Notes under the pieces: model-generated
What the model was told of the DNA's origin: nothing
Seen by the model: only the letters and a program-made list of their open reading frames with translations
Database searches by the model: none
Translations under genes and position numbers: made by a program
Shown here: in pieces, positions 51,825 to 60,412 of the stretch
How the letters are laid out: each line of letters opens with the position of its first letter
How positions within the stretch are numbered: position 1 is the stretch's first letter
NCBI RefSeq assembly: GCF_900090145.1
Contig: NZ_FMHI01000003.1
Location: 310,638 to 374,637 of the forward strand
Direction of reading: 5' to 3'
DNA from: Streptomyces sp. WMMB 322
Lineage (GTDB): Bacteria > Actinomycetota > Actinomycetes > Streptomycetales > Streptomycetaceae
DNA length: 64,000 bases

Positions 51825-52262
51825 TCACGCGGACTGCGCCTGCCCGTCCACGATCTCGACTTCCTCCTCGGTGACCTCGCCCTCCACGATGCGGAACGAC
51901 CGGAAGGAGAAGGGTCCTTCGTCGTTGCCGCACTCGGCGGTGGAGACGAGAACGTAGTGGGCGCCGGGCTCGTTGGCGTAGCTGATGTCCGTGCGTGAGG
52001 GATACGCCTCGGTGGCGGTGTGCGAGTGGTAGATGACGACCGGCTCCTCGTCCCTGTCGTCCATCTCACGGTAGAGGCGCAGCAGGTCGCCCGAGTCGAA
52101 CTCGTAGAACGTCGGCGAACGGGCCGCGTTCAGCATCGGGATGAAACGCTCCGGGCGGCCCTCCCCCGCGGGGCCCGCGATGACTCCGCACGCCTCGTCC
52201 GGGTGGTCCTTGCGGGCGTGAGCGACGATCTTGTCGTGCAGGTCCTGGGTGATGGTCAGCAT
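51825..52262 (-). CDS. mec: JAMM/MPN metalloprotease (Mec-type)
   Basis: 145-aa zinc peptidase of the JAMM family. Motif EACGVIAG precedes YHSHTATEAYPSRTD, which supplies the two His and the Asp (HxHx..SxxD). In M. tuberculosis the homologue Mec releases cysteine from the CysO-Cys adduct; relatives elsewhere also trim carrier tails to expose Gly-Gly. It is upstream of the leader peptide and cysO on the same strand, consistent with one pathway. Confidence 0.9.
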   Translation of the reverse strand: MLTITQDLHDKIVAHARKDHPDEACGVIAGPAGEGRPERFIPMLNAARSPTFYEFDSGDLLRLYREMDDRDEEPVVIYHSHTATEAYPSRTDISYANEPGAHYVLVSTAECGNDEGPFSFRSFRIVEGEVTEEEVEIVDGQAQSA

Positions 52263-52444
52263 GCCCGGAAGGATATGCGGGAGCCTCTTGCGCCCGGCCG
52301 GGGGCGTCGCACCGGGGACTTCGCGGGGCCGCGCCCGGGGCCGATACGGGGGCGGTACGGGGCCGGCGCCGGGTCGGTGCGGGGCCGGTCCTGCCCGTAC
52401 GAACGCCGGCAGGGGCCCCTCCACGACGTCACGGCCGGTCTTCC

Positions 52445-52530
52445 CAGAAGAGTCGTCCTTCCAGGAAGAGCCGTCCCTCCGGGAAGAGCCGTCCCTCCGG
52501 GAAGAGCCGTCCCTCCGGGAAGACCGGCCG
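52445..52530. repeat. 18-bp tandem repeat, about four and a half copies
   Basis: Unit GGGAAGAGCCGTCCCTCC: a diverged copy at 52445, then three nearly perfect copies (52463, 52481, 52499) and a partial one. Each unit is an imperfect hairpin (GGGA...TCCC). It lies between the DUF2017 stop and the mec start. Confidence 0.9.
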
Positions 52531-52538
52531 GACAGGCC

Positions 52539-53219
52539 CTACGGCAGCAGCGTCTCGACGAGCGTCTCCTGCAGCCCGCCCAGCCACAGGTAGGCCATCA
52601 CCATGGGCTTGCGGGGGTCCTCGTCGGGCAGCGCGTACAGCTCGTTGCTGTCCTCGTCGTCGGTGACCTCGAGGCGCGTGCCGATGGCCAATCGCAGGTC
52701 GTTCAGCGCGCCCAGCCACTGCTTGGACTCCTCCGGCTTGAGCGTGAGCACCGCACCCGCGCTGCCCTCCGAGCCCTGGTGGGACTTCCCCCGGCCGCGC
52801 CGGGTAGACCCCACCCCGGACCCGGAGGCCGCAGGGGAAGGGTCGGGAGTGAGGGAGTCCAGGGCCCGGACCACGGCGAGCAGGTCCTCGCGCTTGCGGG
52901 CACGCAGGTCGTTCTCGGTGAAGCGGCGGAACTCGGCGGAGGCCCTGCGCTCCTCCGCGTCCTCCTCGCCGGGGACCGAATCCGGACCGTCGCCGTACGC
53001 GTCGGGGAAGAGCCTGGCCAGTGCCGGGTCGGAGGGCGGCTCGCTCGGCCCGTCCGTGAGGAGGGCGCTCAGCGGGTCGTCGGCGCCGTCGGCGGGCTCC
53101 TCGCCCGGGCCGATCAACTCCAGCAACTGGACGGCGAGGCTGCGCAGAATCGAGATCTCGACCTCGTCGAGGACGATGGCGGCGCCTCCGTCACCGGTCG
53201 CCTCGAAGTGGCCCGCCAT
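52539..53219 (-). CDS. DUF2017-family protein
   Basis: 226-aa cytoplasmic, acidic protein of the actinobacterial DUF2017 family. N-terminal VLDEVEISILRSLAVQLLEL is the family opening; FRRFTENDLRARKREDLLAV and ESKQWLGALNDLRLAIGTRL follow. About 25 Ser/Gly/Arg-rich residues near position 140 form a linker. Its start overlaps the clpS stop by one base, so it is translated with clpS. This pairing is conserved in actinobacteria and suggests a role near ClpP-adaptor proteolysis. Confidence 0.85.
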   Translation of the reverse strand: MAGHFEATGDGGAAIVLDEVEISILRSLAVQLLELIGPGEEPADGADDPLSALLTDGPSEPPSDPALARLFPDAYGDGPDSVPGEEDAEERRASAEFRRFTENDLRARKREDLLAVVRALDSLTPDPSPAASGSGVGSTRRGRGKSHQGSEGSAGAVLTLKPEESKQWLGALNDLRLAIGTRLEVTDDEDSNELYALPDEDPRKPMVMAYLWLGGLQETLVETLLP

Positions 53220-53530
53220 CAGCGGTCCTGCTGGAGGGTCGCCCAGAGTCCGTAGCCGTGCATCGCCTGCACGTCGCGCTCCATCTCCTCGCGGCTGCCG
53301 GTCGAGACCACGGCCCGGCCCTTGTGGTGGACGTCCATCATCAGCTTCTTCGCCTTGTCCTTGGGGTAGCCGAAGTAGCTCTGGAAGACGTAGGTCACGT
53401 AGCTCATGAGGTTGACCGGATCGTTGTGCACGATCGTCGCCCACGGCACGTCGGGTTCGGGCACCTCGAGGGGCGCCTCGGCCGACTCGGGGCGTTCGAT
53501 CTCGGTGGGGGCAACACTCACGGGTCCCAT
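53219..53530 (-). CDS. clpS: ClpS, N-end-rule adaptor
   Basis: 103-aa adaptor delivering N-degron proteins to ClpC/ClpP. Motifs: [20 protein letters not shown] (Asn-Asp pocket residues), [20 protein letters not shown] (the conserved Met/His region) and [13 protein letters not shown]. Length is normal. It is divergent from pncB. Confidence 0.93.
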   Translation of the reverse strand: MGPVSVAPTEIERPESAEAPLEVPEPDVPWATIVHNDPVNLMSYVTYVFQSYFGYPKDKAKKLMMDVHHKGRAVVSTGSREEMERDVQAMHGYGLWATLQQDR

Positions 53531-53666
53531 GCTGCCACTCACAGGTGCCGGGTGGCCAAACGGCCACAACCGATATCGTCAGACTGACGAAATGTGTTGT
53601 ACGCTCAGTTCTTGCCCCGCCCCTCCCCCAGGGGCTCGCCGAAGCGAGGAGTCAGGAGCAGTGAAC

Positions 53667-54989
53667 ATGGCAGACAGGGGACTGCCGGTGGCCGTGCCGT
53701 CGACGGCGCTCTTCACCGATCAGTACGAACTCACCATGCTCCAGGCCGCGCTGCGCGCCGGAACGGCCGAACGGCGTTGCGTCTTCGAGGTGTTCGCGCG
53801 GCGGCTGCCCGAGGGCCGCAGGTACGGCGTCGTCGCGGGAACCGGCCGCGTGCTCGACGCCGTCGAGAACTTCCGGTTCGACGACCAGGTCCTCGGCTAC
53901 CTGCGCGAGTGCCGCATAGTCGACGAACCCACCCTCGAATGGCTGGCCGGCTACCGCTTCAGCGGCGACATCCTCGGATACCCCGAGGGCGAGGTGTACT
54001 TCCCCGGCTCGCCCGTGATGCGGGTGGAGGGCAGCTTCGCGGAGAGCGTGCTGCTGGAGACGGTGATCCTCTCGATCCTCAACCACGACTCGGCGGTCGC
54101 CGCGGCCGCCTCCCGCATGGCCGTCGCCGCCGGCGGGCGTCCGCTGATGGAGATGGGCGCACGGCGCACCCACGAGCTGTCGGCCGTGGCCGCCTCCCGC
54201 GCCGCCTACCTCGGCGGCTTCGCCTCCACCTCCAACCTCGCAGCCGGCTTCCGCTACGACATCCCCACCGTCGGGACGAGCGCGCACTCCTTCACGCTCC
54301 TGCACGACAGCGAGCGCGACGCCTTCACCGCGCAGGTCGACTCGCTCGGCAGCGGCACGACCCTGCTCGTCGACACCTACGACGTCGCGGAAGCCGTGCG
54401 CAGCGCCGTCGAAATCGCCGGGCCCGGGCTGGGCGCGGTCAGGATCGACTCCGGCGACCTGCTGCTGCTCGCCCACCGGGTGCGCCACCAGCTGGACGAG
54501 CTGGGCGCGACGGGCACCAGGATCGTGGTCACCAGCGACCTGGACGAGTACGCCATCGCCTCGCTCGCCGCGGCACCGGTCGACGCCTACGGGGTCGGCA
54601 CCCAGCTGGTGACCGGCAGCGGTCACCCGACCTGCGCGATGGTCTACAAGCTGGTCGCGCGCGCCGCGTCCGACGAACCGGACGCGCCGATGCTCCCCGT
54701 GGCGAAGAAGTCGATGGGCGGCAAGAGCTCGGCGGGGGGAGCCAAATGGGCGGCGCGCCGGCCCGACGAGAACGGCGTCGCGGCGGCGGAGGTCGTCGGC
54801 ACCGGCCCCGTCCCCGGGGATCTGCGGGAGCATCAGCTCCAGGTGCGGCTCGTACGCGGCGGCGCGGCCGTCGCCCGCGAGCCGCTCGACAGCGCACGGG
54901 AGCGGCACACCCGTGCTCTCGCCGGGCTGCCGATGTCCGCCATGCAACTCTCACGCGGCGAGCCGGTGTTGCCGACGGAGGCCGTGTGA
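53667..54989 (+). CDS. pncB: Nicotinate phosphoribosyltransferase
   Basis: 440-aa enzyme of the Preiss-Handler NAD salvage route, nicotinate plus PRPP to nicotinate mononucleotide. FTDQYELTMLQAAL opens the protein; GFASTSNLAAGFRYDIPTVG then TSAHSF hold the phosphorylated-His region, and VRIDSGDLLLLA and VTSDLDEYAI follow. AGGAG is 8 nt before the ATG; a GTG six bases upstream is also possible. It is 87 bp before pncA on the same strand. Confidence 0.92.
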   Translation: MADRGLPVAVPSTALFTDQYELTMLQAALRAGTAERRCVFEVFARRLPEGRRYGVVAGTGRVLDAVENFRFDDQVLGYLRECRIVDEPTLEWLAGYRFSGDILGYPEGEVYFPGSPVMRVEGSFAESVLLETVILSILNHDSAVAAAASRMAVAAGGRPLMEMGARRTHELSAVAASRAAYLGGFASTSNLAAGFRYDIPTVGTSAHSFTLLHDSERDAFTAQVDSLGSGTTLLVDTYDVAEAVRSAVEIAGPGLGAVRIDSGDLLLLAHRVRHQLDELGATGTRIVVTSDLDEYAIASLAAAPVDAYGVGTQLVTGSGHPTCAMVYKLVARAASDEPDAPMLPVAKKSMGGKSSAGGAKWAARRPDENGVAAAEVVGTGPVPGDLREHQLQVRLVRGGAAVAREPLDSARERHTRALAGLPMSAMQLSRGEPVLPTEAV

Positions 54990-55076
54990 CAGGTCTGCGT
55001 GGGACCTCCCACGGAGGCGGCGGATTCTCTAGGGTCGTGCCGACGCCCCGCCCACCTTCCCCGAAAGGCATCTCCA

Positions 55077-55670
55077 ATGCACCGGGCACTGATCGTCGTA
55101 GACGTGCAGAACGACTTCTGTGAAGGGGGAAGCCTCGGGGTCAACGGCGGGTCGGACGTAGCCGCCGCCATCACCGATCTCGTGGGCGACGCCTCCGCCG
55201 GATACAGCCATGTGGTCGCCACCCGCGATCACCACATCGAACCGGGCGGCCACTTCGCCGACAACCCCGACTTCGAGCGCTCCTGGCCGCCGCACTGCGT
55301 CGCCGGCACCGAAGGCGTCGGATTCCACCCGAACTTCGCGCCCGCCGTCGCCGCCGGCGCGATCGAGGCGGTCTTCAGCAAGGGATCGTACTCCGCCGCC
55401 TACAGCGGCTTCGAGGGCTCCGACGAGAACGGCACACCGCTGGAGGAGTGGCTCCGGAGGCGGAACGTGGACCAGGTCGACGTGGTCGGCATCGCCACCG
55501 ACCACTGCGTGCGCGCGACCGCGCTCGACGCGGCCTCCGCCGGCTTCGCCACCCAGGTCCTGCTGAACCTCACCGCCGGGGTCGCGCCCGCCACCACACA
55601 GAGCGCGCTCGACGAGATGCGCGACGCGGGGATCCGGCTGTCGGGCACACCGGTGCTGCGGGAGGCCTGA
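55077..55670 (+). CDS. pncA: Nicotinamidase (isochorismatase superfamily)
   Basis: 197-aa amidase converting nicotinamide to nicotinate, the substrate of the preceding enzyme. Triad: Asp in VVDVQNDFCEGG, Lys in VFSKGSYS and Cys in GIATDHCVRATA. Metal ligands lie in TRDHHIEPGGHF. AAAGG precedes the ATG by 9 nt. With pncB it completes nicotinamide recycling, and the two are probably co-transcribed. Confidence 0.93.
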   Translation: MHRALIVVDVQNDFCEGGSLGVNGGSDVAAAITDLVGDASAGYSHVVATRDHHIEPGGHFADNPDFERSWPPHCVAGTEGVGFHPNFAPAVAAGAIEAVFSKGSYSAAYSGFEGSDENGTPLEEWLRRRNVDQVDVVGIATDHCVRATALDAASAGFATQVLLNLTAGVAPATTQSALDEMRDAGIRLSGTPVLREA

Positions 55671-55730
55671 GCGCCGCTCCGCGCAGGGGCGGGCCCCAGG
55701 GGCTGCCCGCTGGACAGTGCCGGACAGTCC

Positions 55731-56258
55731 CTAACCCGTGCGCACCCGGTCCGAGGGCCGCAGCAGGGTCTCGATCGGGTGCCACGACTCACGGTCGTCG
55801 CCCGGCGTCGTGCGCCACACCAGCCCGTCGGGGTGGTGCAGCACGGCCGTGATCTCGTCGGCTGTCGGCGGCTCGGCGTTGCCCCGCAGGTAGACCGCCC
55901 GCATGCCCAGGTTCCGCAGCCTGGTCAGGGCGCGGGCCCGGTTGACGGAGTGGACGAGGACGCGCACGCGCGGCTCGTCGCCGTGCCGCCCGGCCGTGAC
56001 GGCACGCACCGTGTGCGCCTCGTCGGCATGGGCGGACCAGCGCCGCCGCTCCGGCATGAGGCCGTCGTACGGACCGCCGCCGCGGCCCTGCCGCCCAGGA
56101 CCCGGCTGCCGGCCTATTGCCGCCGCCTCCGGGCCCGCGTCGGAGCCTGCCCCCGTGGCCGGCTCCGCGTGCCTGGCTGCACGCTGGGCCGGGACCGGAA
56201 TCGTGAGCGCGACGATCACGCTCCCGTCCGGCAGCTGGACGAATCCGCCTCCAGCCAT
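55731..56258 (-). CDS. Conserved actinobacterial hypothetical protein
   Basis: 175-aa cytoplasmic protein not assigned to a family. It begins MAGGGFVQLPDGSVIVALTI, has a low-complexity Gly/Pro/Arg region at about 25-65, and a folded C-terminal half (VRVLVHSVNRARALTRLRNL, GMRAVYLRGNAEPPTADE, HHPDGLVWR). A GTG 12 bases upstream is an alternative start. It faces pncA and lies downstream of the protease gene on the same strand beyond a terminator. Confidence 0.6.
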   Translation of the reverse strand: MAGGGFVQLPDGSVIVALTIPVPAQRAARHAEPATGAGSDAGPEAAAIGRQPGPGRQGRGGGPYDGLMPERRRWSAHADEAHTVRAVTAGRHGDEPRVRVLVHSVNRARALTRLRNLGMRAVYLRGNAEPPTADEITAVLHHPDGLVWRTTPGDDRESWHPIETLLRPSDRVRTG

Positions 56259-56328
56259 GATCAAAAACACCCCCGCGAGAACTGTTCCGGTGGGCCTCCG
56301 CAGACACCCGTCACAGGCATCTAAACGC

Positions 56329-56365
56329 GATCGGCCGCCGCCCGCCAGGGGGGCAACGGCCGATC
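56329..56365 (-). terminator. Terminator of the large M6 protease gene
   Basis: GATCGGCCG and CGGCCGATC pair perfectly with further inner pairs, 26 bp after the leftward stop. Confidence 0.75.
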
Positions 56366-56390
56366 ATGTTTTGACCTGCAACGATGCAAA

Positions 56391-58772
56391 TTAATTTGTG
56401 GAAGGTCTCACCTGGACGGTGATCGTCTCACCGGAACGGGGTTGCTTCACGACCATGATCCGGGTGTTGGTGTCCGGCACCTTGACCCCCTGCGTGGGGT
56501 TCGATTCGTACCAGTACGTCCCCTTGTGATCGTCGAAGACTCGAACGCCCTTCTTCGACTTGATCTTGACGGCCTTGCCGTCGTTGTGAAGCGTGATCCC
56601 CTTTGTCGCATACTTTCCGAAGGTCGAATCGTAGGCCTGCATGCGGTTGCGCAGGGGCTTGCCGTCCGACCACTTCTCCGGCTTCGCGTGCGCGTCGACC
56701 GGCAGGATCAGGCCCGTGCCGGGGTGCGCCGAGACGTTGTTGTCCAGCTGAGAGGTGTCCCAGAGCCAGATGAGCAGCCCCTTCTCGTACGCGTAGCGCT
56801 CGACCCAGTCGGGCCGTGTCGAGACCCAACCGAAGTTGTACGGGCCGTAGTTGAGCGACTTGTCGTAGGAGACGTGGTTGCGGTTCTCAGCGATGTAGAA
56901 CTGCGGGTAGGGCTTTGTGAAGGACTCCCCGATGCGCGAGAACCCCTTCGTCGCCCAGCCGTTGTCGTCGTCGCCCTCGGCGCCGTCCTCGAAGATTTTC
57001 TCGCCGTCCGCGGTGATGCTCAGAGCGTCCGCCGCGAACCCCTTCTGGGCGACCCCACCATCCGTCAGATAGCGGAAGCGAACATCGATCTTCTTGCCCG
57101 CGAAGTCGTCGAGGGGGTAGGAGAGATCGCGGTACGACTCCGACACACCGTGCAGCGCCGGCTGGTCGCTGCCGTCGCGCGGGATGGGCTCGCCGTCGGC
57201 CGTCCCGTCGATCGGCGTCCAGTTCTCGCCGCCGTCCTCGGAGACCTCGGTGTAGAGGTAGTCGTAGTTCTCCTCGATGTCCCACCAGCCCTGAAGGTCC
57301 AGCGACGCCTCGGACTTGCCCGTCAGATCGACGCTGCGGGTGAGGGTGTTGCGCAGATCGTCGCCGCTGCCGCTCCACCACTGCTTCTCGCCCTCGGCGG
57401 GCTTGGTGATGGTCGTCGTCACGTCCTTCTCGGGCAACTCGACGATCAGCGCCTGCTTGTTCTTCGTCTGGTACGAGTGCGTGCCCAGCTTGTGCCGCGA
57501 CTTGGTGGCCGCCTTGGCCGTGTCGTAGTCCAGCCAGCCCAGTTGCAGCTTGTCCCACGCGTTCATGTCGCCGGCCGAGTCGCCGATGGCGTCCTTGCCC
57601 TTGTTGAGCCAGGAGCCCACGGACATGATCGACCAGAAGCCGACCGAGTTCTCGCCGCCGCCGCTGGTGTCGTAGTGGTCGGGCAGACCCAGGTCGTGGC
57701 CGTACTCGTGGACGAAGACGCCGAGTCCGCCGTTCTCCGGCTGCGCGGTGTAGTCGCCGACCCAGATACCGCTGTCGCCGATCTGGGTGCCGCCGGCCTT
57801 GTTCTCCTCCGGACCGGTCTTGCCCGCGTCGCTGCCGTACGCGTACCAGCGGTGCGCCCAGATGGCGTCCTCGCCCTGCGCTCCGCCGCCCGCCGACTCG
57901 TCCTCACCGGCGTGCACGAACTGGAAGTGGTCGATGTAGCCGTCGGACTCGTTGAAGTCGCCGTCCTCGTCGAAGTCGTAGCGGTCCCACTTGTCGTACT
58001 CAGCCAGCTGCGCCTTGATCTCCGCGTCGCTCCTGCCGGCTGCCTTCTGCTCCTCCACCCACTTCTCGACGCCGTCCCGGATCGCGTCCCACACGGTCGG
58101 GCAGTTGCTGGAACCGCAGTAGTTGGAGCCGTAACGGGCCTCGTTGTAGTCGACCTTGACCCAGTCGGAGACGGTGCCCTCGACGGAGTAGCGGCCGGAG
58201 GACTGCTTCTCGAAGTAGCTCTTGACCGAGTCCTCGGTCTTGTCGGAGAAGTACGTCTTCTGGAAGTGCTCCCTGTTGAAGTCCTTCTTCCAGAAGGTGG
58301 AGTTGTCCTTCTTGCGGTCGGGCGCGGGGATCTTGTTGTGCAGAGGGCCCGGATCGCCGCCGTACTTGTCGTCGATCTTGTCGCCGAACTCGACGAGGAT
58401 GGTGAAGATCTTGTCCGTCTTCTCGCGCGCCAGCTCCACGTACTTGCCGTCGTCGAGCTTGACGACCTCGGAGCCCTTGCGCTGGACGGGCTTGGCGTCA
58501 CCCTGTGCCAGCTTCTGCAGCGCCGCCTGACGCTGCTCGTTCCGCTCCTTGTCGAACGGACCCTTGAGGTTGTCCTTGCTGTGCCCGTCCTGGCTCCCCC
58601 CGGGTGCCCCGGGCTGTGCTGCCGCGGACTGCGGCGCCGGATGTGCCCCGGGCGCCGGTATCTGCTGAGCCTGCGCCGCACTTGCGGGTATCAGTGCGGT
58701 TGCGCCGAGGGCCGCGACGGCTGTTGTCAGCGCCGCCACTCTGGATCTTTTGGATCTCCGTCTGCCGTTCAC
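56391..58772 (-). CDS. Secreted M6 immune inhibitor A-like metalloprotease
   Basis: 793-aa exported zinc endopeptidase. Signal peptide is residues 1-35 (RVAALTTAVAALGATALIP, then AQAQ). A Gln/Pro-rich propeptide region is followed by the catalytic domain with HEYGHDLGLPDHYDT and a downstream SIMSVGSWL Met-turn. It then has WWSGSGDDLRNTL and C-terminal beta-sandwich domains typical of immune inhibitor A proteins. Acidic DFDEDGDFNESDGYIDHF looks like a calcium site. A GTG at 58772 starts the protein. Likely role: extracellular protein degradation. Confidence 0.9.
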   Translation of the reverse strand: MNGRRRSKRSRVAALTTAVAALGATALIPASAAQAQQIPAPGAHPAPQSAAAQPGAPGGSQDGHSKDNLKGPFDKERNEQRQAALQKLAQGDAKPVQRKGSEVVKLDDGKYVELAREKTDKIFTILVEFGDKIDDKYGGDPGPLHNKIPAPDRKKDNSTFWKKDFNREHFQKTYFSDKTEDSVKSYFEKQSSGRYSVEGTVSDWVKVDYNEARYGSNYCGSSNCPTVWDAIRDGVEKWVEEQKAAGRSDAEIKAQLAEYDKWDRYDFDEDGDFNESDGYIDHFQFVHAGEDESAGGGAQGEDAIWAHRWYAYGSDAGKTGPEENKAGGTQIGDSGIWVGDYTAQPENGGLGVFVHEYGHDLGLPDHYDTSGGGENSVGFWSIMSVGSWLNKGKDAIGDSAGDMNAWDKLQLGWLDYDTAKAATKSRHKLGTHSYQTKNKQALIVELPEKDVTTTITKPAEGEKQWWSGSGDDLRNTLTRSVDLTGKSEASLDLQGWWDIEENYDYLYTEVSEDGGENWTPIDGTADGEPIPRDGSDQPALHGVSESYRDLSYPLDDFAGKKIDVRFRYLTDGGVAQKGFAADALSITADGEKIFEDGAEGDDDNGWATKGFSRIGESFTKPYPQFYIAENRNHVSYDKSLNYGPYNFGWVSTRPDWVERYAYEKGLLIWLWDTSQLDNNVSAHPGTGLILPVDAHAKPEKWSDGKPLRNRMQAYDSTFGKYATKGITLHNDGKAVKIKSKKGVRVFDDHKGTYWYESNPTQGVKVPDTNTRIMVVKQPRSGETITVQVRPSTN

Positions 58773-59082
58773 CTCTGAGGTGCCCTCCCCTGTGGAGTGT
58801 CATGGGACAGGAGGTATTGGACAGCAGAGGGGAGAGAAAAGACAGACCTGATGCGTACATTCGTGCTGGGTAAGCAAGCTTCCGCGGCCGTCCGCCAGTT
58901 GGGACGTTCAAAGGCCGTGCGACCGTGCGCCCCCTGTGCGACTTCGACGTGGGTCAGGTCACGCTTACCGTGGTGTTCGTCCGGGAATCCCGGACCGTAG
59001 AGTCGTTCGACGGGCACCGCGTGCCTCCGTACGGCTAGACCGACGGCCCCTCCCGACACGTCTTCTGAGGACGGATCACGCC
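58773..59082. other. Divergent intergenic region
   Basis: 310 bp between the leftward protease and a rightward small membrane protein. The stretch near 58800-58870 is less GC-rich and should hold the protease promoter. No clear operator was recognised. Confidence 0.45.
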
Positions 59083-59400
59083 ATGCCGCGTCCGACCCCC
59101 GCACAGCTCGCATACGGTTCGGTCACCGTCATCTGCTCGACCCTCGCGATGCTCCTGCTCTCCCGGACCCAGTCGGGGCCCGGAGTCGCGCTGATCGCGG
59201 TCGTCGCACTGGCGGTCGGTGTACTGGTGGCACTCACGACTCCGGGGGTGCAGACGGTCCGGCGGGTGCGTACACGCTCGCAGGCACGCGCGGTCGCGCT
59301 GCGGGCCCGGACCTCCCCGCCCTCCCGCATCCACGCACGGCACGACGCCGCCGCGGCGCGGGCCGCGAGGCGGGTGGCGGAGCCTTCCCTGCGGTCCTGA
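59083..59400 (+). CDS. Small membrane protein, two helices
   Basis: 105-aa protein with two hydrophobic segments (AYGSVTVICSTLAMLLL and GVALIAVVALAVGVLVAL) separated by a short polar turn, then a very basic Arg/Ala tail. The hairpin topology puts the tail in the cytoplasm. No family is recognised. It is convergent with an RDD gene. Confidence 0.65.
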   Translation: MPRPTPAQLAYGSVTVICSTLAMLLLSRTQSGPGVALIAVVALAVGVLVALTTPGVQTVRRVRTRSQARAVALRARTSPPSRIHARHDAAAARAARRVAEPSLRS

Positions 59401-59487
59401 CCCGGGCAGCCGGACCTCGGCGTTCCGGCCGGCGAAGGCCGGCCGCCGCGCCCGCGGCACGCAGCGCACGGCCCGTCGTTCCGCGCT

Positions 59488-60177
59488 TCACACGGGGCGA
59501 TCGGCGTCCACGACCACCGTCCTGGCCGCCTTGTCGTGCAGGCACTGCCGGTACGGCTTGTCCCACGTGCAGAAGAGCACGTTCACGAGCCAGAAGATGA
59601 AGCCGATGCAGGGCACCAGCGGCGGCACGTGGTAGACCGCAGAACGCAGCCACCCCGGCACTCCGCTCGGCACCGTTCCGTCGGCGAGCACGGCGACCCT
59701 GATCCCCACCACCTTCTTGCCCAGCGTCTGCCCGGACTGAGTGAGCATCAGCCCCTCGTAGACCAGATAGACGACTGTGTAGACGAGTTGCTGACTCGCC
59801 GTACGACCGCTGTCGTCCGGGTTCCACCACCCTTGCGCGAATCCCATGACGACGAAGACGGGGATGCCGACGATGAGCGCGTCGATGATCCGCGCGAGAA
59901 GCCGCCTGCCGCGGGACGCCAGGGGCGCCATACCCTCCAGGGGGTCGGCTGCTCCCGTCATGTCGCCGTACGGGTTGGAGGCGTACGGACCGCCGCCGTA
60001 CGGGCCTCCCGTGCCGCCTCCGTACGGGTCTCCCCCGGGGCTCTCGCCCCGGTCGCCGGGCGGCGGGGGCGGACCGCCGTACGGACCCGCCGGATCGCCG
60101 TACCGGGGCGGCTCCTGCCCTTCGCCGGGCGGCTCCTGCTTGCGGAACGGGTCGTTGCCGGGCTGATCCGTACTCAT
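59488..60177 (-). CDS. RDD-family membrane protein (shorter)
   Basis: 229-aa membrane protein. The first 85 residues are Pro/Gly/Tyr-rich (GGDPYGGGTGGPYGGGPY). The RDD domain starts RGRRLLARIIDALIVGIPVF (Arg, Asp, Asp motif), has GQTLGKKVVGIRVA and ends CLHDKAARTVVV. Four helices are predicted. The function is unknown. It is downstream of a second RDD gene on the same strand. Confidence 0.85.
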   Translation of the reverse strand: MSTDQPGNDPFRKQEPPGEGQEPPRYGDPAGPYGGPPPPPGDRGESPGGDPYGGGTGGPYGGGPYASNPYGDMTGAADPLEGMAPLASRGRRLLARIIDALIVGIPVFVVMGFAQGWWNPDDSGRTASQQLVYTVVYLVYEGLMLTQSGQTLGKKVVGIRVAVLADGTVPSGVPGWLRSAVYHVPPLVPCIGFIFWLVNVLFCTWDKPYRQCLHDKAARTVVVDADRPV

Positions 60178-60322
60178 GCGCCGAGTGGACCGCGCCCCGC
60201 TCCGCCTCGCACCCGGCGGGCGTCATCGGAGTGACCGGCGCGGCGACCGGGCGGGCACGGTGCACCGCAGGCCCGCGCCCGCACCTCCTCGGCGGCCGGT
60301 CCGGCTCCTTCGGAAGCCGGTC

Positions 60323-60412
60323 TCGCTCCGGGAGGGACCATGCTCGGAGGCGGGCCTCGCTCAGAGGCGGACCTTGCTGAGAGGGAGTCTCGCTCAGAGG
60401 CGGATCTCGCCC
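60323..60412. repeat. Degenerate tandem repeats at the end of the large RDD gene
   Basis: About five units of 15-18 bp resembling TCGCTCAGAGGCGGACC. The rightmost unit encodes the last codons of the RDD gene; the others lie past its stop, as if the 3' end had been copied. Confidence 0.6.
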
